Below are positions 1-8,843 of a stretch of DNA of 64,000 nucleotides, piece by piece. The notes beneath the pieces were generated by a model that worked only from the letters and a program-made list of their open reading frames with translations, did no database searches and was not told the DNA's origin. Numbering within the stretch: position 1 is the stretch's first letter; the number at the start of each line of letters is the position of its first letter. A program made the translations under genes and the position numbers. This DNA comes from Bacilli bacterium (lineage in GTDB: Bacteria; Bacillota_I; Bacilli_A; ML615J-28; CAG-313): the NCBI GenBank assembly GCA_017411715.1, contig JAFQPO010000012.1:1-64000 (forward strand), in the 5' to 3' direction.

Positions 1-1
1 A

Positions 2-502
2 AATAAAGCATTTGATATCTCAGTTGTTCCTTATCCAACAGCTGAAGGTGATGGTGCAGCTAAATCAATGTTTACAATCCCTATGGGTTATGAATCAACT
101 TGGGCAATTCAACCAGTTGAAAATGGTGAAAATGGTATTAGTTCTAAGATTATTCTTAACATCTTAGATGACTTAATGAACTCATTACCACCAGAAGCAA
201 AAACTGAATCATTAGACGTTAATGAAAAATACCGTGTATTCTTAGAAAAACGTATTAATTCTAATGAATCTGTTAACGCCATCATGAGCGTTCAAGATGG
301 TATGCATGAAGGTCCTTCTTACTTATACCTAGACTTATTAGAACTTGTTTCTAGGACATCTGGTGAAGGTTCTCACTATAAATTAAATGGTTTCTGGATT
401 AACTATCCAAGATTAAGCGGTGAAGAAGAACCATCTGTAGCACTTAACAAATTACAACCAATTTATGAAAATACTTTAAATGGAATCATTTACGGTAACT
501 AA
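2..502 (+). CDS. ABC transporter extracellular solute-binding protein, C-terminal part (5' truncated by window)
   Basis: The reading frame is open from base 2, so the first ATG at 68 is internal. The visible 166 residues include AFDISVVPYPTAEGDG and FTIPMGYESTWAI, a pattern typical of the C-terminal lobe of family 1 (sugar-type) solute-binding proteins. No permease or ATPase gene is visible; they would lie to the left. A strong terminator follows. The next genes are a YesL-like protein and cell-wall sugar catabolic enzymes, so a cell-wall sugar is a plausible ligand. That is inference from context, because the ligand-binding N-terminal half is not visible. The family call is moderately secure and the substrate is not. 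Confidence 0.65.
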   Translation, partial: NKAFDISVVPYPTAEGDGAAKSMFTIPMGYESTWAIQPVENGENGISSKIILNILDDLMNSLPPEAKTESLDVNEKYRVFLEKRINSNESVNAIMSVQDGMHEGPSYLYLDLLELVSRTSGEGSHYKLNGFWINYPRLSGEEEPSVALNKLQPIYENTLNGIIYGN

Positions 503-514
503 TATGGTTTTATG

Positions 515-545
515 AGCAACACCAATATGGTGTTGCTTTTTTTAT
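515..545 (+). terminator. Rho-independent terminator after solute-binding protein
   Basis: A 9-bp stem, GCAACACCA (516-524) with TGGTGTTGC (528-536), has a 3-nt loop and is followed by a run of T. It closes the upstream transcription unit. Confidence 0.9.
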
Positions 546-563
546 TTAATAAAAATGTGATTG

Positions 564-572
564 TGGTATAAT
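564..572 (+). promoter_or_regulatory. extended -10 promoter of the cell-wall sugar operon
   Basis: TGGTATAAT is an extended -10 element (TG at 564-565, TATAAT at 567-572), 24 nt before the ATG at 596. No good -35 box lies 17 nt upstream, which fits an extended -10 promoter. The six genes to 6345 could be transcribed from here. Confidence 0.65.
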
Positions 573-595
573 AGTAAAGAAAGAAAGGGATATAT

Positions 596-1234
596 ATGGA
601 TAATACAAACACTAATTCTAAAATGAAGAATTTTTTTGAATGGGGCTTTGCGTTGTTTGTTGTTAATTTCTTTACTATATTTTCGGTTGTACTTTTGATT
701 CCTGGGTTTGCTGGGATTTGTGCAATGTTTAGAAGTATTAAAGAGTTTTTAACATCTGGAGCTACAAGTCCATTTAAAAAATATTTCGGTTATTTTTGGC
801 ATTACTTTAAAAGAAGATGGGGCATTGGCTTAATTAATTTATTTGTGATATTTGCGCTTGTGATTAGTATATATGTATATGGCTTTTTGATGAACCCTGA
901 GTTTGTTATTAGTCAAGTTGGATTTTGGGGATCAATTGTATTATCAATATTATTTTTATTAATTGTTCCACAAATTGTATATGTATGCGTATATTATGAT
1001 CATATTATTTTAATAGATGTTTATAAGTTCGCAATATATATTACTTTTAGATTCTTATTTCAAACAATCATTAATTTTGTATGTTATGTAATTGGAATTA
1101 GTTTAGTTGTTATATTACCTATTTGGGTATGTTTTGGTATTAGTATACCAGCCCTTGTTAGTGTTAAACTAACATATCCACTTTATTATAGTATTTTAAA
1201 ACTTATGGAAAAGGAGCTTGAAAAAGATGAGTAA
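596..1234 (+). CDS. YesL/DUF624-like integral membrane protein
   Basis: This 212-residue protein has about five hydrophobic segments. An N-terminal pattern, NFFEWGFALFVVNF followed by a second segment and KEFLTSGATSPFKKYFGYFW, resembles the DUF624 (YesL) family. YesL-like genes are commonly found beside sugar ABC transporters; their biochemical role is unknown. AAAGAAAGGG precedes the ATG. The stop overlaps the start of namZ (ATGAGTAA at 1227-1234), so the two are translationally coupled. By association it may assist or accompany uptake of cell-wall saccharides. The family assignment rests on pattern and context, and the function is unknown. Confidence 0.6.
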   Translation: MDNTNTNSKMKNFFEWGFALFVVNFFTIFSVVLLIPGFAGICAMFRSIKEFLTSGATSPFKKYFGYFWHYFKRRWGIGLINLFVIFALVISIYVYGFLMNPEFVISQVGFWGSIVLSILFLLIVPQIVYVCVYYDHIILIDVYKFAIYITFRFLFQTIINFVCYVIGISLVVILPIWVCFGISIPALVSVKLTYPLYYSILKLMEKELEKDE

Positions 1235-2372
1235 AACAGTTTTAGGTATTGAAAGATTAGACGAATTTATGAATTTATTTGAAGGTAAACGTGTTGGATT
1301 AATTACTAACCCAACAGGTATTGATTCAAATTTTAAATCAAGTATTGATATTTTAAGAGAAAAAGTAAATTTAGTTGCTTTATTTTCTCCAGAACATGGT
1401 GTTCGTGCAAGTATCCAAGCTGGACAACATTTAGAAACATACATTGATAGTGAAACAGGAATCGTTGTTCATAGTTTATATGGAAAGACTCGCCATCCCT
1501 CTGAAGAAATTATGAACTCACTTGATGTTATGACAATTGATATTCAAGATGCAGGTTCAAGATATTATACATTTATTTATACCATGGCTTACTGTATGGA
1601 AGCATGCGCTAAATATGGCAAAAAATTTGTTGTTTTTGATAGACCAAATCCAATAAATGGTGAAGCTTGTGAAGGTAATATTCTAGACTTAAAATATCGT
1701 TCATTTGTTGGTTACTATGAAATGCCACAACGTCATGGAATGACAATTGGTGAACTTGCTAAATTGTTTAATGAAGAATATGGAATTGGTTGTGATTTAG
1801 AAGTTATTCCAATGTTAAAGTGGACTCGTGATATGGACTTTGAAGCAACAGGCTTACCTTGGGTATTACCATCTCCAAACTTCCCAACAATTAATACAGC
1901 TTATGCATATAACGCAACATGTTTATTTGAAGGAACAAATGTTGAAGAAGGTCGTGGAACAACTACTCCATTTGAACTTTTCGGTGCACCTTATATGAAT
2001 AGTGAAGAACTTGCTAGAAAACTTAATAGTTTAAATTTAGAAGGTGTATATTTTAGACCTCAATGGTTTACACCAACATTCTCAAAATATCCAAAAACTT
2101 TATGTGGTGGGGTATTTATGCATATTACTGATCGTAAAAAATTTAAAGCTGTTAAGACAAGCTTTGCGATTGTAGAAACAATTCGTGATATGTATCCAGA
2201 TGATTTCAAAATTAATAAGCCTTATGTAGAAGGTAGACCTTGTATGTTTGAATTTGAATCAGGATGCGATTATATGATTAAAAGAACATATAAATTAGAA
2301 GAATTATATGAAATCTTAGAAAGAGATAGTGCTAAGTTTGAAAAAATTCGCAAGCCTTATTTACTATACTAA
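1227..2372 (+). CDS. namZ: exo-beta-N-acetylmuramidase NamZ (DUF1343, GH171), without a signal peptide
   Basis: This 381-residue protein matches NamZ (Bacillus subtilis YbbC) along its length: KRVGLITNPTG, SPEHGVRA, DIQDAGSRYYTFIYTM, DRPNPI, RHGMTIGELA, LPSPNFPT, EGTNVEEGRGTT and TPTFSKYPKTLCGG. NamZ removes MurNAc from the non-reducing end of peptidoglycan fragments. ATG 1227 is chosen because AAGGAG (1211-1216) is 10 nt upstream; the in-frame TTG at 1218 lies too close to that site. From either start there is no signal peptide, whereas the Bacillus enzyme is secreted. Here it probably acts in the cytoplasm on imported disaccharides. It overlaps the preceding gene by 8 bp, and mupG starts 5 bp after it. 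Confidence 0.9.
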   Translation: MSKTVLGIERLDEFMNLFEGKRVGLITNPTGIDSNFKSSIDILREKVNLVALFSPEHGVRASIQAGQHLETYIDSETGIVVHSLYGKTRHPSEEIMNSLDVMTIDIQDAGSRYYTFIYTMAYCMEACAKYGKKFVVFDRPNPINGEACEGNILDLKYRSFVGYYEMPQRHGMTIGELAKLFNEEYGIGCDLEVIPMLKWTRDMDFEATGLPWVLPSPNFPTINTAYAYNATCLFEGTNVEEGRGTTTPFELFGAPYMNSEELARKLNSLNLEGVYFRPQWFTPTFSKYPKTLCGGVFMHITDRKKFKAVKTSFAIVETIRDMYPDDFKINKPYVEGRPCMFEFESGCDYMIKRTYKLEELYEILERDSAKFEKIRKPYLLY

Positions 2373-2377
2373 TAATT

Positions 2378-3454
2378 ATGGGAAAGAAATATTGTTATTC
2401 AATTAGTGCATATCCTGCACTTGATCATAGTTTAGAACAAATTGAGTTATCGCTAAAAGTTGCTGCAGCACTTGGTGCGAGTAATGTATTTACTTCATAT
2501 CATTTGCCTGAGGCTAATTATCAAGCAGATGAATTCGTTGTTAAATTTAATAAATTTTGTGAATTAGTTGAAAAATATGGATTGAAATTAATAATTGATG
2601 TTAGTGGAAAATCGTTTAAGAATTTAGTAGTACCTAAATGTATTTGTGCACTTCGCCTTGATTATGGGTTTACTAATGAAGAGATTGTTAATTTAAGTAA
2701 AAGTGATGATTTTGCGATTGAACTTAATGCTTCTGTTTTAACAATTGATAAGATTGAAGAATTAATTAATTTAGGCCTTAATGTTTCAAATACTCGTCTT
2801 AGTTATAATTTTTATCCTAAACTTTATACTGGGATGGATATTTTTGAGGTTGCTTCAAAAAATAAAATCTTAAATAGTTATGGTTTTCATATTATGGCAT
2901 ATTTACCAGGGGTTACATTTAAACGTGAACCTTTATGTGAAGGACTACCAAGTGTAGAGTCACATAGATATATGAAGCCAATGTATGCTGCAACTGAATT
3001 ATTACTAACAGGTGTTGATGAAATTGGCTTTGGCGATCCGTTTGTTAAATTAGAAGAATTAGAAGAAGTTAAACAAGCAGTAGAAGATTTCAAAAATAAC
3101 ATTATTAATGTACCACTAAATGTTTATAGTGATGTAAGTAGTGTTGAACATGAAATTTTAGATGGTCTTCATTCATTAAGACTTGATGAAGCACCATACA
3201 TGCATCGTTCTAGCAAAGGTAGAGGGAAAGCAGTTTTACCACGACCAACTCGTGATGTAAATATCTTAGATGTAACTATTGACAATGTACTATATAAAAG
3301 ATATGTTGGAGAACTAGGTATTGCAAGACGCTCTATGCCGTATAATGAAAGAGTAAATATTGTAGGTTATATTGATCAAGTATACATAAATTTAGTCGAT
3401 TTATTAAAACCAGGTTACAAATTTCGCTTTGTTAAAACAGTTGTTAATAATTAA
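2378..3454 (+). CDS. mupG: 6-phospho-N-acetylmuramidase MupG (DUF871, GH170)
   Basis: This is a 358-residue protein of the DUF871 family: an N-terminal TIM-barrel-like domain (start KKYCYSISAYPA; LRLDYGFTNEEIVNLS; FHIMAYLPG) and a smaller C-terminal domain (RSSKGRGKAVLPRPTRDVNI, GYIDQVYINLVDLLKPG). MupG of Staphylococcus aureus hydrolyses intracellular MurNAc-6P-GlcNAc to MurNAc-6P and GlcNAc. Its product is the substrate of MurQ, encoded two genes downstream. The gene follows namZ by 5 bp. MupG needs a 6-phosphorylated disaccharide, which is usually delivered by a PTS, but no PTS gene is seen here. The phosphate donor step is therefore unclear. Confidence 0.85.
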   Translation: MGKKYCYSISAYPALDHSLEQIELSLKVAAALGASNVFTSYHLPEANYQADEFVVKFNKFCELVEKYGLKLIIDVSGKSFKNLVVPKCICALRLDYGFTNEEIVNLSKSDDFAIELNASVLTIDKIEELINLGLNVSNTRLSYNFYPKLYTGMDIFEVASKNKILNSYGFHIMAYLPGVTFKREPLCEGLPSVESHRYMKPMYAATELLLTGVDEIGFGDPFVKLEELEEVKQAVEDFKNNIINVPLNVYSDVSSVEHEILDGLHSLRLDEAPYMHRSSKGRGKAVLPRPTRDVNILDVTIDNVLYKRYVGELGIARRSMPYNERVNIVGYIDQVYINLVDLLKPGYKFRFVKTVVNN

Positions 3455-3525
3455 GTAATAACTCTTTAAAAAACGCTAATTTGGGCTTATTTTAGGCTTA
3501 TAAATAGATATTAGAGGTAGTTTAT

Positions 3526-4692
3526 ATGTATTATGGAATAAAATACCAAAAAGATGAAAAAACACAAATTGGACTAGGTTTAATGAGTGGAACATCACTT
3601 GATGGAGTTGATGTTGCAGTAGTCTTAGTAAAAGAAGAAAATGGTGAATTTAATTATCATTTAATCGGATTTGACTTTTTAAATTATGAAAAAGAGCTTA
3701 AAGAAAAGATTTTAAAAGTTGAAGAAGATAGTATTACCATCTTTGATTTTGCAAGGCTTCAAAAAGAATTAAGCTATGTTTATGAAAAAGCTATCAATAA
3801 AACACTTAAAAAATATAATTTAAAAAATACAGATATTGCTTTTATTGGTTGCCATGGTCAAACAATTTGTCATAATCCTAATGATGAATTTTCATATACT
3901 GTTCAAGCATTTGATGCTAATTACTTAGCATATAAATTCAATACAACTATTGTATATGATTTTAGAAATATGGACCTTTGTGCAAGTGGACAAGGTGCTC
4001 CACTAGTTCCAAAAGTTGAACAAGTTTTATACGCAAAAGACTTTCCTAATATATATGTTAATATTGGGGGAATAACTAATATTACATATTTAGATAAGAA
4101 AAATTGTATTGCTTTTGATACAGGCCCTGGAAATATGTTAATTGATGGTGCTATGCGTAAGCTATTTAATCAAGAATATGATGATAATGGACAAACATCA
4201 AAAAAAGGTATTTTAAATAAACAAGCACTCAGCTATTTACTTACAGATGAGTACTATAAATTACCATATCCTAAGTCTACAGGTAGAGAATATTTTAATG
4301 ATGAATATTTAGAAAAAGCAATTAAAATGATTAAAGATTGTGGCTCTAATGATAGTGATGTAATTACTACTTTAACTTACTTAACAGCTATCCATTTAAC
4401 AAAATCTATTAAGCGATTTTTTCCTAATTTAGATGAGAATTCTAAAATATTTTTAAATGGTGGTGGAGCTCATAATAGTCATCTAGTAGAGATAATTAGA
4501 GCAAATATGCCACAAGAAGTAATTATTGGAGCAGGTGGAAATGAAGAACTAGTTGATGCTAAAGAAGCAATGAGCTTTGCTGTTTTAGCCCACTTGACTT
4601 TAAATCATAAACCAGGCAATGTTACAACAGTAACAGGTGCTAAAGAAGAAGTAGTACTAGGTAGCGTTATTTTTGCACCTAGAAAGGAATAA
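3526..4692 (+). CDS. anmK: anhydro-N-acetylmuramic acid kinase (AnmK family)
   Basis: This is a 388-residue sugar kinase of the AnmK family. It has the N-terminal LMSGTSLDGVDVA loop, IGCHGQTICHNP, RNMDLCASGQGAPLVP, NIGGITNIT, FDTGPGNMLID and C-terminal FLNGGGAHN. AnmK converts 1,6-anhydro-MurNAc to MurNAc-6P, feeding MurQ. Anhydro-sugars are mainly a Gram-negative turnover product, so in this organism the enzyme may act on anhydro-sugars from the environment or phosphorylate MurNAc itself; that is inference. GAGG lies before the ATG. The stop is 4 bp before the murQ start. A 71-bp gap separates it from mupG without a clear promoter or terminator. Confidence 0.93.
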   Translation: MYYGIKYQKDEKTQIGLGLMSGTSLDGVDVAVVLVKEENGEFNYHLIGFDFLNYEKELKEKILKVEEDSITIFDFARLQKELSYVYEKAINKTLKKYNLKNTDIAFIGCHGQTICHNPNDEFSYTVQAFDANYLAYKFNTTIVYDFRNMDLCASGQGAPLVPKVEQVLYAKDFPNIYVNIGGITNITYLDKKNCIAFDTGPGNMLIDGAMRKLFNQEYDDNGQTSKKGILNKQALSYLLTDEYYKLPYPKSTGREYFNDEYLEKAIKMIKDCGSNDSDVITTLTYLTAIHLTKSIKRFFPNLDENSKIFLNGGGAHNSHLVEIIRANMPQEVIIGAGGNEELVDAKEAMSFAVLAHLTLNHKPGNVTTVTGAKEEVVLGSVIFAPRKE

Positions 4693-4696
4693 TAAT

Positions 4697-5611
4697 ATGA
4701 GTAATAAAATTAATATGAAAAGTATATCAACTGAAGCACGTCTTAAAGAAAGTGAACATATTGATACACTTAATACAATTGAAATCTTAAACATTATTAA
4801 TAATCAAGATGCACTTGTTCATTTAGCTGTAAAAAAAGCACTACCACAAATAGAAAAAGTAGTTGATGCGGCAGTTGAATCAATTAAACAAGGTGGTCGT
4901 ATTATATATATTGGTGCTGGTACTAGTGGAAGAATGGGACTAATGGACGCAGTTGAATGTCCACCAACATTTAGTGTATCAAGTGATTTAGTTGTTGGTC
5001 TTTTAGCTGGTGGAATGGGAGCATTTTCTAAAGCTGTTGAGGGGGCTGAAGATAATAGCCAATTAGGTGAAGATGATGTTAAAGCATTAAATATTAATGA
5101 ATCTGATATATTAATTGGGATAGCTGCTAGTGGAAGAACTCCATATGTAATTGGCGCAATTAAGTACGCAAAAACTGTAGGCGCTAAAACAAGTTGTATA
5201 GTTACATCAAGTAACTCAACTTTAGCATCAATTGTAGATTATCCAATTGAAGCAGTAACTGGATCTGAAGTAATTACAGGATCAACTAGAATGAAATCAG
5301 GAACAGCTCAAAAAATGATTTGTAATATGATTTCTAGTGCAACAATGATTCGTCTTGGAAAAGTTTATCAAAACTATATGATTGACGTATGCCCAACTAA
5401 TGAAAAACTTGTTGAACGTACACTTAAAATAATTAGTGATGCTTGTTCTATTGAAAGAAGTGAATCGCTAAGCTTATATGAAAAATACAATAGTCCTAAA
5501 AAAGCAATTTTTGCGTATTTCACAAAAATTGAAGATAGTGATGAAATTGATGAATTATTAAATAAATATAATGGACATTTAACAAATGCCTTAAAAGGAG
5601 AACTAAAATGA
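4697..5611 (+). CDS. murQ: N-acetylmuramic acid 6-phosphate etherase MurQ
   Basis: This 304-residue protein has a SIS sugar-isomerase fold with the MurQ signatures IYIGAGTSGRMGLMDAVECP, GIAASGRTPYVIGA and GSTRMKSGTAQKM. MurQ cleaves the lactyl ether of MurNAc-6P to give GlcNAc-6P and D-lactate in the cytoplasm. ATG 4697 is used because AGAAAGGA is correctly spaced; the longer open frame starts at a TTG inside anmK with no ribosome site. The stop overlaps the next start as ATGA (5608-5611). It is the convergence point for the products of NamZ/AnmK and MupG. Confidence 0.96.
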   Translation: MSNKINMKSISTEARLKESEHIDTLNTIEILNIINNQDALVHLAVKKALPQIEKVVDAAVESIKQGGRIIYIGAGTSGRMGLMDAVECPPTFSVSSDLVVGLLAGGMGAFSKAVEGAEDNSQLGEDDVKALNINESDILIGIAASGRTPYVIGAIKYAKTVGAKTSCIVTSSNSTLASIVDYPIEAVTGSEVITGSTRMKSGTAQKMICNMISSATMIRLGKVYQNYMIDVCPTNEKLVERTLKIISDACSIERSESLSLYEKYNSPKKAIFAYFTKIEDSDEIDELLNKYNGHLTNALKGELK

Positions 5612-6345
5612 TTAAACAAGTCGAAATTAATTCACATGGATATATATTAAGAGGATTACATCATCAAGTAGAAGCTCCTAAAGGAATTGTTGTAATGTTC
5701 CATGGTTTTACTGGTCACAAAAATGAAAATGGATATTTATTTAAACAATTATCTTACACATTAAATAAAAATAATTATGATGCGATTAGATTTGATTTTA
5801 TGGGTAGTGGTGATAGTGATGGTGAATTTTGGGAAATGGATTATTCAACTGAACTTCGCGATGCAAGATGCATTCTTGACTACGCAAAACAAATTAATCG
5901 TGGTGAAGAACTTATTTTAATAGGATTTTCTTATGGTGGATTAATTGCAAGTAGAATATCTTTAGAATACAAAGAAGATTTAACAAAATTAATTCTTTTA
6001 GCTCCAGCAGCTAATATGCCATCACTTGCGAAAAATTTATTTAGTATACCTGAAAGATATATTGATGAAAATACAATTGACATGGGTGGTTATACAATGG
6101 TTAAACCATTTATTGAAAGTTTCAAAGATTTAGCACCATATGATAATTGTGAAACATTCACTAAACCAGTACTTATTGTTCATGGAGGAAGTGACAAATC
6201 AGTACCTCTTGAAAGAAGTAAAGGGTATGCGGAAAAATATTCTGATTGCAAATACGTTATTATTCCAAATAGTGAACATTGTTTCCAAAGTGTCAATCAA
6301 CGTCAAGCATTACATCAAGAAATTATTGAGTTCTTAAATAAATAA
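5608..6345 (+). CDS. alpha/beta hydrolase (serine esterase/acyl hydrolase-like)
   Basis: This is a 245-residue alpha/beta hydrolase. It has MFHGFTGHKNENG (oxyanion region), FDFMGSGDSDGEF, the nucleophile elbow GFSYGG (Ser108), an acid region VLIVHGGSDKSVP and the catalytic His in NSEHCF. It resembles cinnamoyl/feruloyl-type esterases. There is no signal peptide, so it is cytoplasmic. It is the last gene of the salvage operon and overlaps murQ by 4 bp. Linked expression suggests it removes an acyl or peptide substituent from imported cell-wall fragments, but the substrate cannot be read from sequence. Confidence 0.85.
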   Translation: MIKQVEINSHGYILRGLHHQVEAPKGIVVMFHGFTGHKNENGYLFKQLSYTLNKNNYDAIRFDFMGSGDSDGEFWEMDYSTELRDARCILDYAKQINRGEELILIGFSYGGLIASRISLEYKEDLTKLILLAPAANMPSLAKNLFSIPERYIDENTIDMGGYTMVKPFIESFKDLAPYDNCETFTKPVLIVHGGSDKSVPLERSKGYAEKYSDCKYVIIPNSEHCFQSVNQRQALHQEIIEFLNK

Positions 6346-6352
6346 AAAAAAG

Positions 6353-6395
6353 AGGTAAATGCCAAAAACGAATCTTTTCGTTTTGACATTTACCT
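6353..6395. terminator. bidirectional terminator between hydrolase and trpS
   Basis: AGGTAAATG (6353-6361) pairs with CATTTACCT (6387-6395), with further pairing inside (AAAACGA/TCGTTTT). An A run lies on the left and T-rich sequence on the right, so it can serve both converging genes. Confidence 0.8.
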
Positions 6396-6398
6396 TTA

Positions 6399-7397
6399 TT
6401 ATTTTCTAAGAATACCCATTTTACGTTTAACTTTTGTTAAAGTTTTACGCGCAAAATAACTAGCTTTTTCACGACCTTGATTTAAAACATTATCAAGTTC
6501 TTGAGTTTTAAGTAATTCATTGTATCTTGCTTGAATTGGTTTTAATTCATTTACTATAGCCTCTGCAACATCAGCTTTAAAAGTACTATAATTAGCATCT
6601 TTGTACTTGTTAACAAGTTCATCAATTGGTACTAAGGTTGTAGCACTTAAAATTGTTAATAAGTTAGCAATACCAGGTTTATTAACTGGATCATAACTAA
6701 TTACACCATCACTATCAGTTACAGCACTTGCAATTTTACGTTTAATAGTAGCTTCATCATCTAGTAAATAGATACAAGACTTTTCAAGAGGGTCTGATTT
6801 AGACATTTTCTTAGTAGGGTCTTGTAAAGACATAATTTTTGCACCTGTTTTGGTAATTAGTGGATTAGGAACATTAAATGTTTCTGAATATCTAGAATTG
6901 AAACGTTCAGCAAGATTTCTTGTTAATTCTAGATGTTGTTTTTGGTCTTCACCGACTGGTACAAAATTAGCATTATATAATAAGATATCGCCAGCCATTA
7001 AAACTGGGTATGTTAATAGTGCGCTTGAAACACCTTGTGTTTGTTTTTGCATTTTATCTTTATATTGAGTCATTCTTTCAAGTTCACCAATATAAGAAAT
7101 TGTTTGCATCAAATAACCAAGTTCCGCATGTTCTGTTACTTCTGATTGAATAAATAAAGTAATTTTTTCAGGATTTAAACCACATGCTAAATAAACAGCG
7201 GCTAAGCTTTTAACAGCATTTCTTAATTCAGTAGGAATTTGAGGAATTGTTATTGCGTGTAAGTCTGCGATAAAAACAAAAAATTCATCGCCCTCTTCAA
7301 GTGTATTTTGTAAGGCTACAAATTGTTTGATTGCGCCTAAATAATTACCTAATGTTAGTTTACCAGTAGGTTGAATACCAGATACTAGTGTTTTCAT
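6399..7397 (-). CDS. trpS: tryptophanyl-tRNA synthetase
   Basis: This 332-residue class I aminoacyl-tRNA synthetase is of normal bacterial TrpRS length. It opens with SGIQPTGKLTLGNYLGAI, which contains the HIGH-equivalent, and carries the KMSKS loop in DPTKKMSKSDP. It charges tRNA-Trp in the cytoplasm. AGGAGG lies upstream of the ATG. A T-box leader precedes it on the same strand, so expression should rise when uncharged tRNA-Trp accumulates. Confidence 0.97.
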   Translation of the reverse strand: MKTLVSGIQPTGKLTLGNYLGAIKQFVALQNTLEEGDEFFVFIADLHAITIPQIPTELRNAVKSLAAVYLACGLNPEKITLFIQSEVTEHAELGYLMQTISYIGELERMTQYKDKMQKQTQGVSSALLTYPVLMAGDILLYNANFVPVGEDQKQHLELTRNLAERFNSRYSETFNVPNPLITKTGAKIMSLQDPTKKMSKSDPLEKSCIYLLDDEATIKRKIASAVTDSDGVISYDPVNKPGIANLLTILSATTLVPIDELVNKYKDANYSTFKADVAEAIVNELKPIQARYNELLKTQELDNVLNQGREKASYFARKTLTKVKRKMGILRK

Positions 7398-7407
7398 ATA
7401 TACCTCC

Positions 7408-7652
7408 TAAAAATAAAAAAAGCCCCTTTACAAAGGACGAAATTTCGTGGTGCCACCTTATTTTAAGAATATAGCAATATAAATGCAATATATTCTCCTT
7501 TAATCCATTAACGCTAGATTCACGGAAAAGCATTTCCTCTTTTCACATCCGAGCCCCATTCATTAATTATTATATATAACTTTTCCACTATCAGTTACTC
7601 ACTATCATATAATTCATTAATTACTATTTCTCTTCATTTGTTTTAAAAATCA
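7408..7652 (-). promoter_or_regulatory. T-box leader controlling trpS
   Basis: Read on the minus strand, the leader holds a long stem I region, a conserved T-box GGTGGCACCACG (7457-7446) and then a G+C-rich hairpin followed by a T run (about 7437-7413) just before the trpS ribosome site. GAATGGGGC near 7560 puts TGG (7558-7556, Trp codon) where the specifier is expected. The T-box is certain by motif; the exact specifier pairing was judged by eye. Confidence 0.92.
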
Positions 7653-7657
7653 CCCCT

Positions 7658-7686
7658 ACTATAACATAAAAAAAAGATAATTGCAA
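7658..7686 (-). promoter_or_regulatory. promoter of the trpS T-box transcript
   Basis: On the minus strand, TTGCAA (7686-7681) and TATAGT (7663-7658) are separated by 17 bp and lie immediately before the T-box leader. Confidence 0.65.
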
Positions 7687-7706
7687 GAGATGAGAAAAAA
7701 TAAAAT

Positions 7707-7735
7707 TTGACAATTAATAAAAATGATGATATAAT
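7707..7735 (+). promoter_or_regulatory. promoter of the 7768 gene
   Basis: A consensus TTGACA (7707-7712) and a perfect TATAAT (7730-7735) are separated by exactly 17 bp. It diverges from the trpS promoter. Confidence 0.85.
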
Positions 7736-7767
7736 AAACGCAAATTTTTAAAAAAGGTGAAAAAAAT

Positions 7768-8481
7768 ATGAATAAACAAAATGAACAAAGACTATATAAT
7801 ATAAGTAGACTGAAACAAATGGTTAAAATCTTTATCGCAGCACTTTGCGTATTCGCAGGGGTTACAGTTTTATTAATTGCTGCTAACATTTATAAATGTG
7901 AAGGTACTATTTATGAAAGAACTAAAAATCCATCAACTGGTGAAACAGTTGAAAAACAATGGCAAGATTTAGATGCTAAAATCACATATTTAGATTTTGC
8001 GTTTGGTCTTGAACATAATGAAGATGATTTTGACTTTGTACCAGTTGATCAAGATATAAGATTTTTATTTTTATATTTTAGTCAATTATTAGCATATGCA
8101 TTGTTACTTTTCCAATTATTCAAATTAGGAAAGATGAAAACTGTAATGACTATATTAACAGCTATCATTTTAATAGGCGTTGGTATTTATAGTTTTATAT
8201 TCTTCCACAATTATGCTCAAGAGTTACAACAAATATTTGATGATTCAATTACAATTATTAAACAAAGCTATGTGAATAAAACAGATAAAAATGCTACTAT
8301 TACAGCTATTGATGATGCAACATGTCCTTCTAGAATTAATGTATCAATGTCAATTGTTCCATTCTTATCATGTGCATATATGGTGATTTCAGGAATTTTA
8401 TGTTTAGTTGTTGAATACTTACGACATATAATTAAACAAACATCTGATCGAGGCGCAAAATGGATGGTCAAAAGAAATTAA
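7768..8481 (+). CDS. hypothetical membrane protein, about four transmembrane segments
   Basis: I do not recognise this 237-residue protein. Hydrophobic segments lie near residues 20-40, 92-115, 125-147 and 190-213. Segments 1-2 are separated by an acidic 50-residue loop (LEHNEDDFDF), and segments 3-4 by a loop of about 45 residues. It starts after AAAAAAGGTG behind a near-consensus promoter. Its 3' end overlaps the next gene by 22 bp in another frame, so the two membrane proteins are probably co-expressed and may work together. No catalytic motif is visible. Confidence 0.6.
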   Translation: MNKQNEQRLYNISRLKQMVKIFIAALCVFAGVTVLLIAANIYKCEGTIYERTKNPSTGETVEKQWQDLDAKITYLDFAFGLEHNEDDFDFVPVDQDIRFLFLYFSQLLAYALLLFQLFKLGKMKTVMTILTAIILIGVGIYSFIFFHNYAQELQQIFDDSITIIKQSYVNKTDKNATITAIDDATCPSRINVSMSIVPFLSCAYMVISGILCLVVEYLRHIIKQTSDRGAKWMVKRN

Positions 8482-8843
8482 AATCACTTATTATTAATAT
8501 TACATTTAATATAGTTATTTCACAAATATTATTTTGGGTGGCATTCTTTTTAAACTCTAAAGAAAGTGATTATAGAATACTAGATTCATTTTTTGTAACT
8601 GGATTTTCGTATTTATTATTTGCTTTATTAAGAGTTGTTACTTCAGAAGGTGCTTTTTATTCAGTTAACTGGGCAATGAAAAAACTTGTGGATTTATTTA
8701 GAAGAACACCCAAATATACGATGAAGTATTTCGAATATGTAGAATCTCGTCAAAATGAACCGAAAGGAACAATATGGCCAACAGCAGTGGTAGGGCTTAT
8801 TTACTTCATAATAAGCATAATTATGTATCTTATAATAAAGTAG
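8460..8843 (+). CDS. DUF3899-like small membrane protein
   Basis: This 127-residue protein has three hydrophobic segments. The central stretch, ILDSFFVTGFSYLLFALLRV followed by an SEGAFYSVNWAMKK-like segment and a YFEYVESRQ tail before the last membrane span, follows the DUF3899 pattern (DSLF-x-G...GAF...Y-x-E). The function of that family is unknown. It begins inside the end of the preceding gene without an obvious ribosome site, suggesting translational coupling. A strong terminator overlaps its stop codon. Confidence 0.65.
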   Translation: MDGQKKLKSLIINITFNIVISQILFWVAFFLNSKESDYRILDSFFVTGFSYLLFALLRVVTSEGAFYSVNWAMKKLVDLFRRTPKYTMKYFEYVESRQNEPKGTIWPTAVVGLIYFIISIIMYLIIK

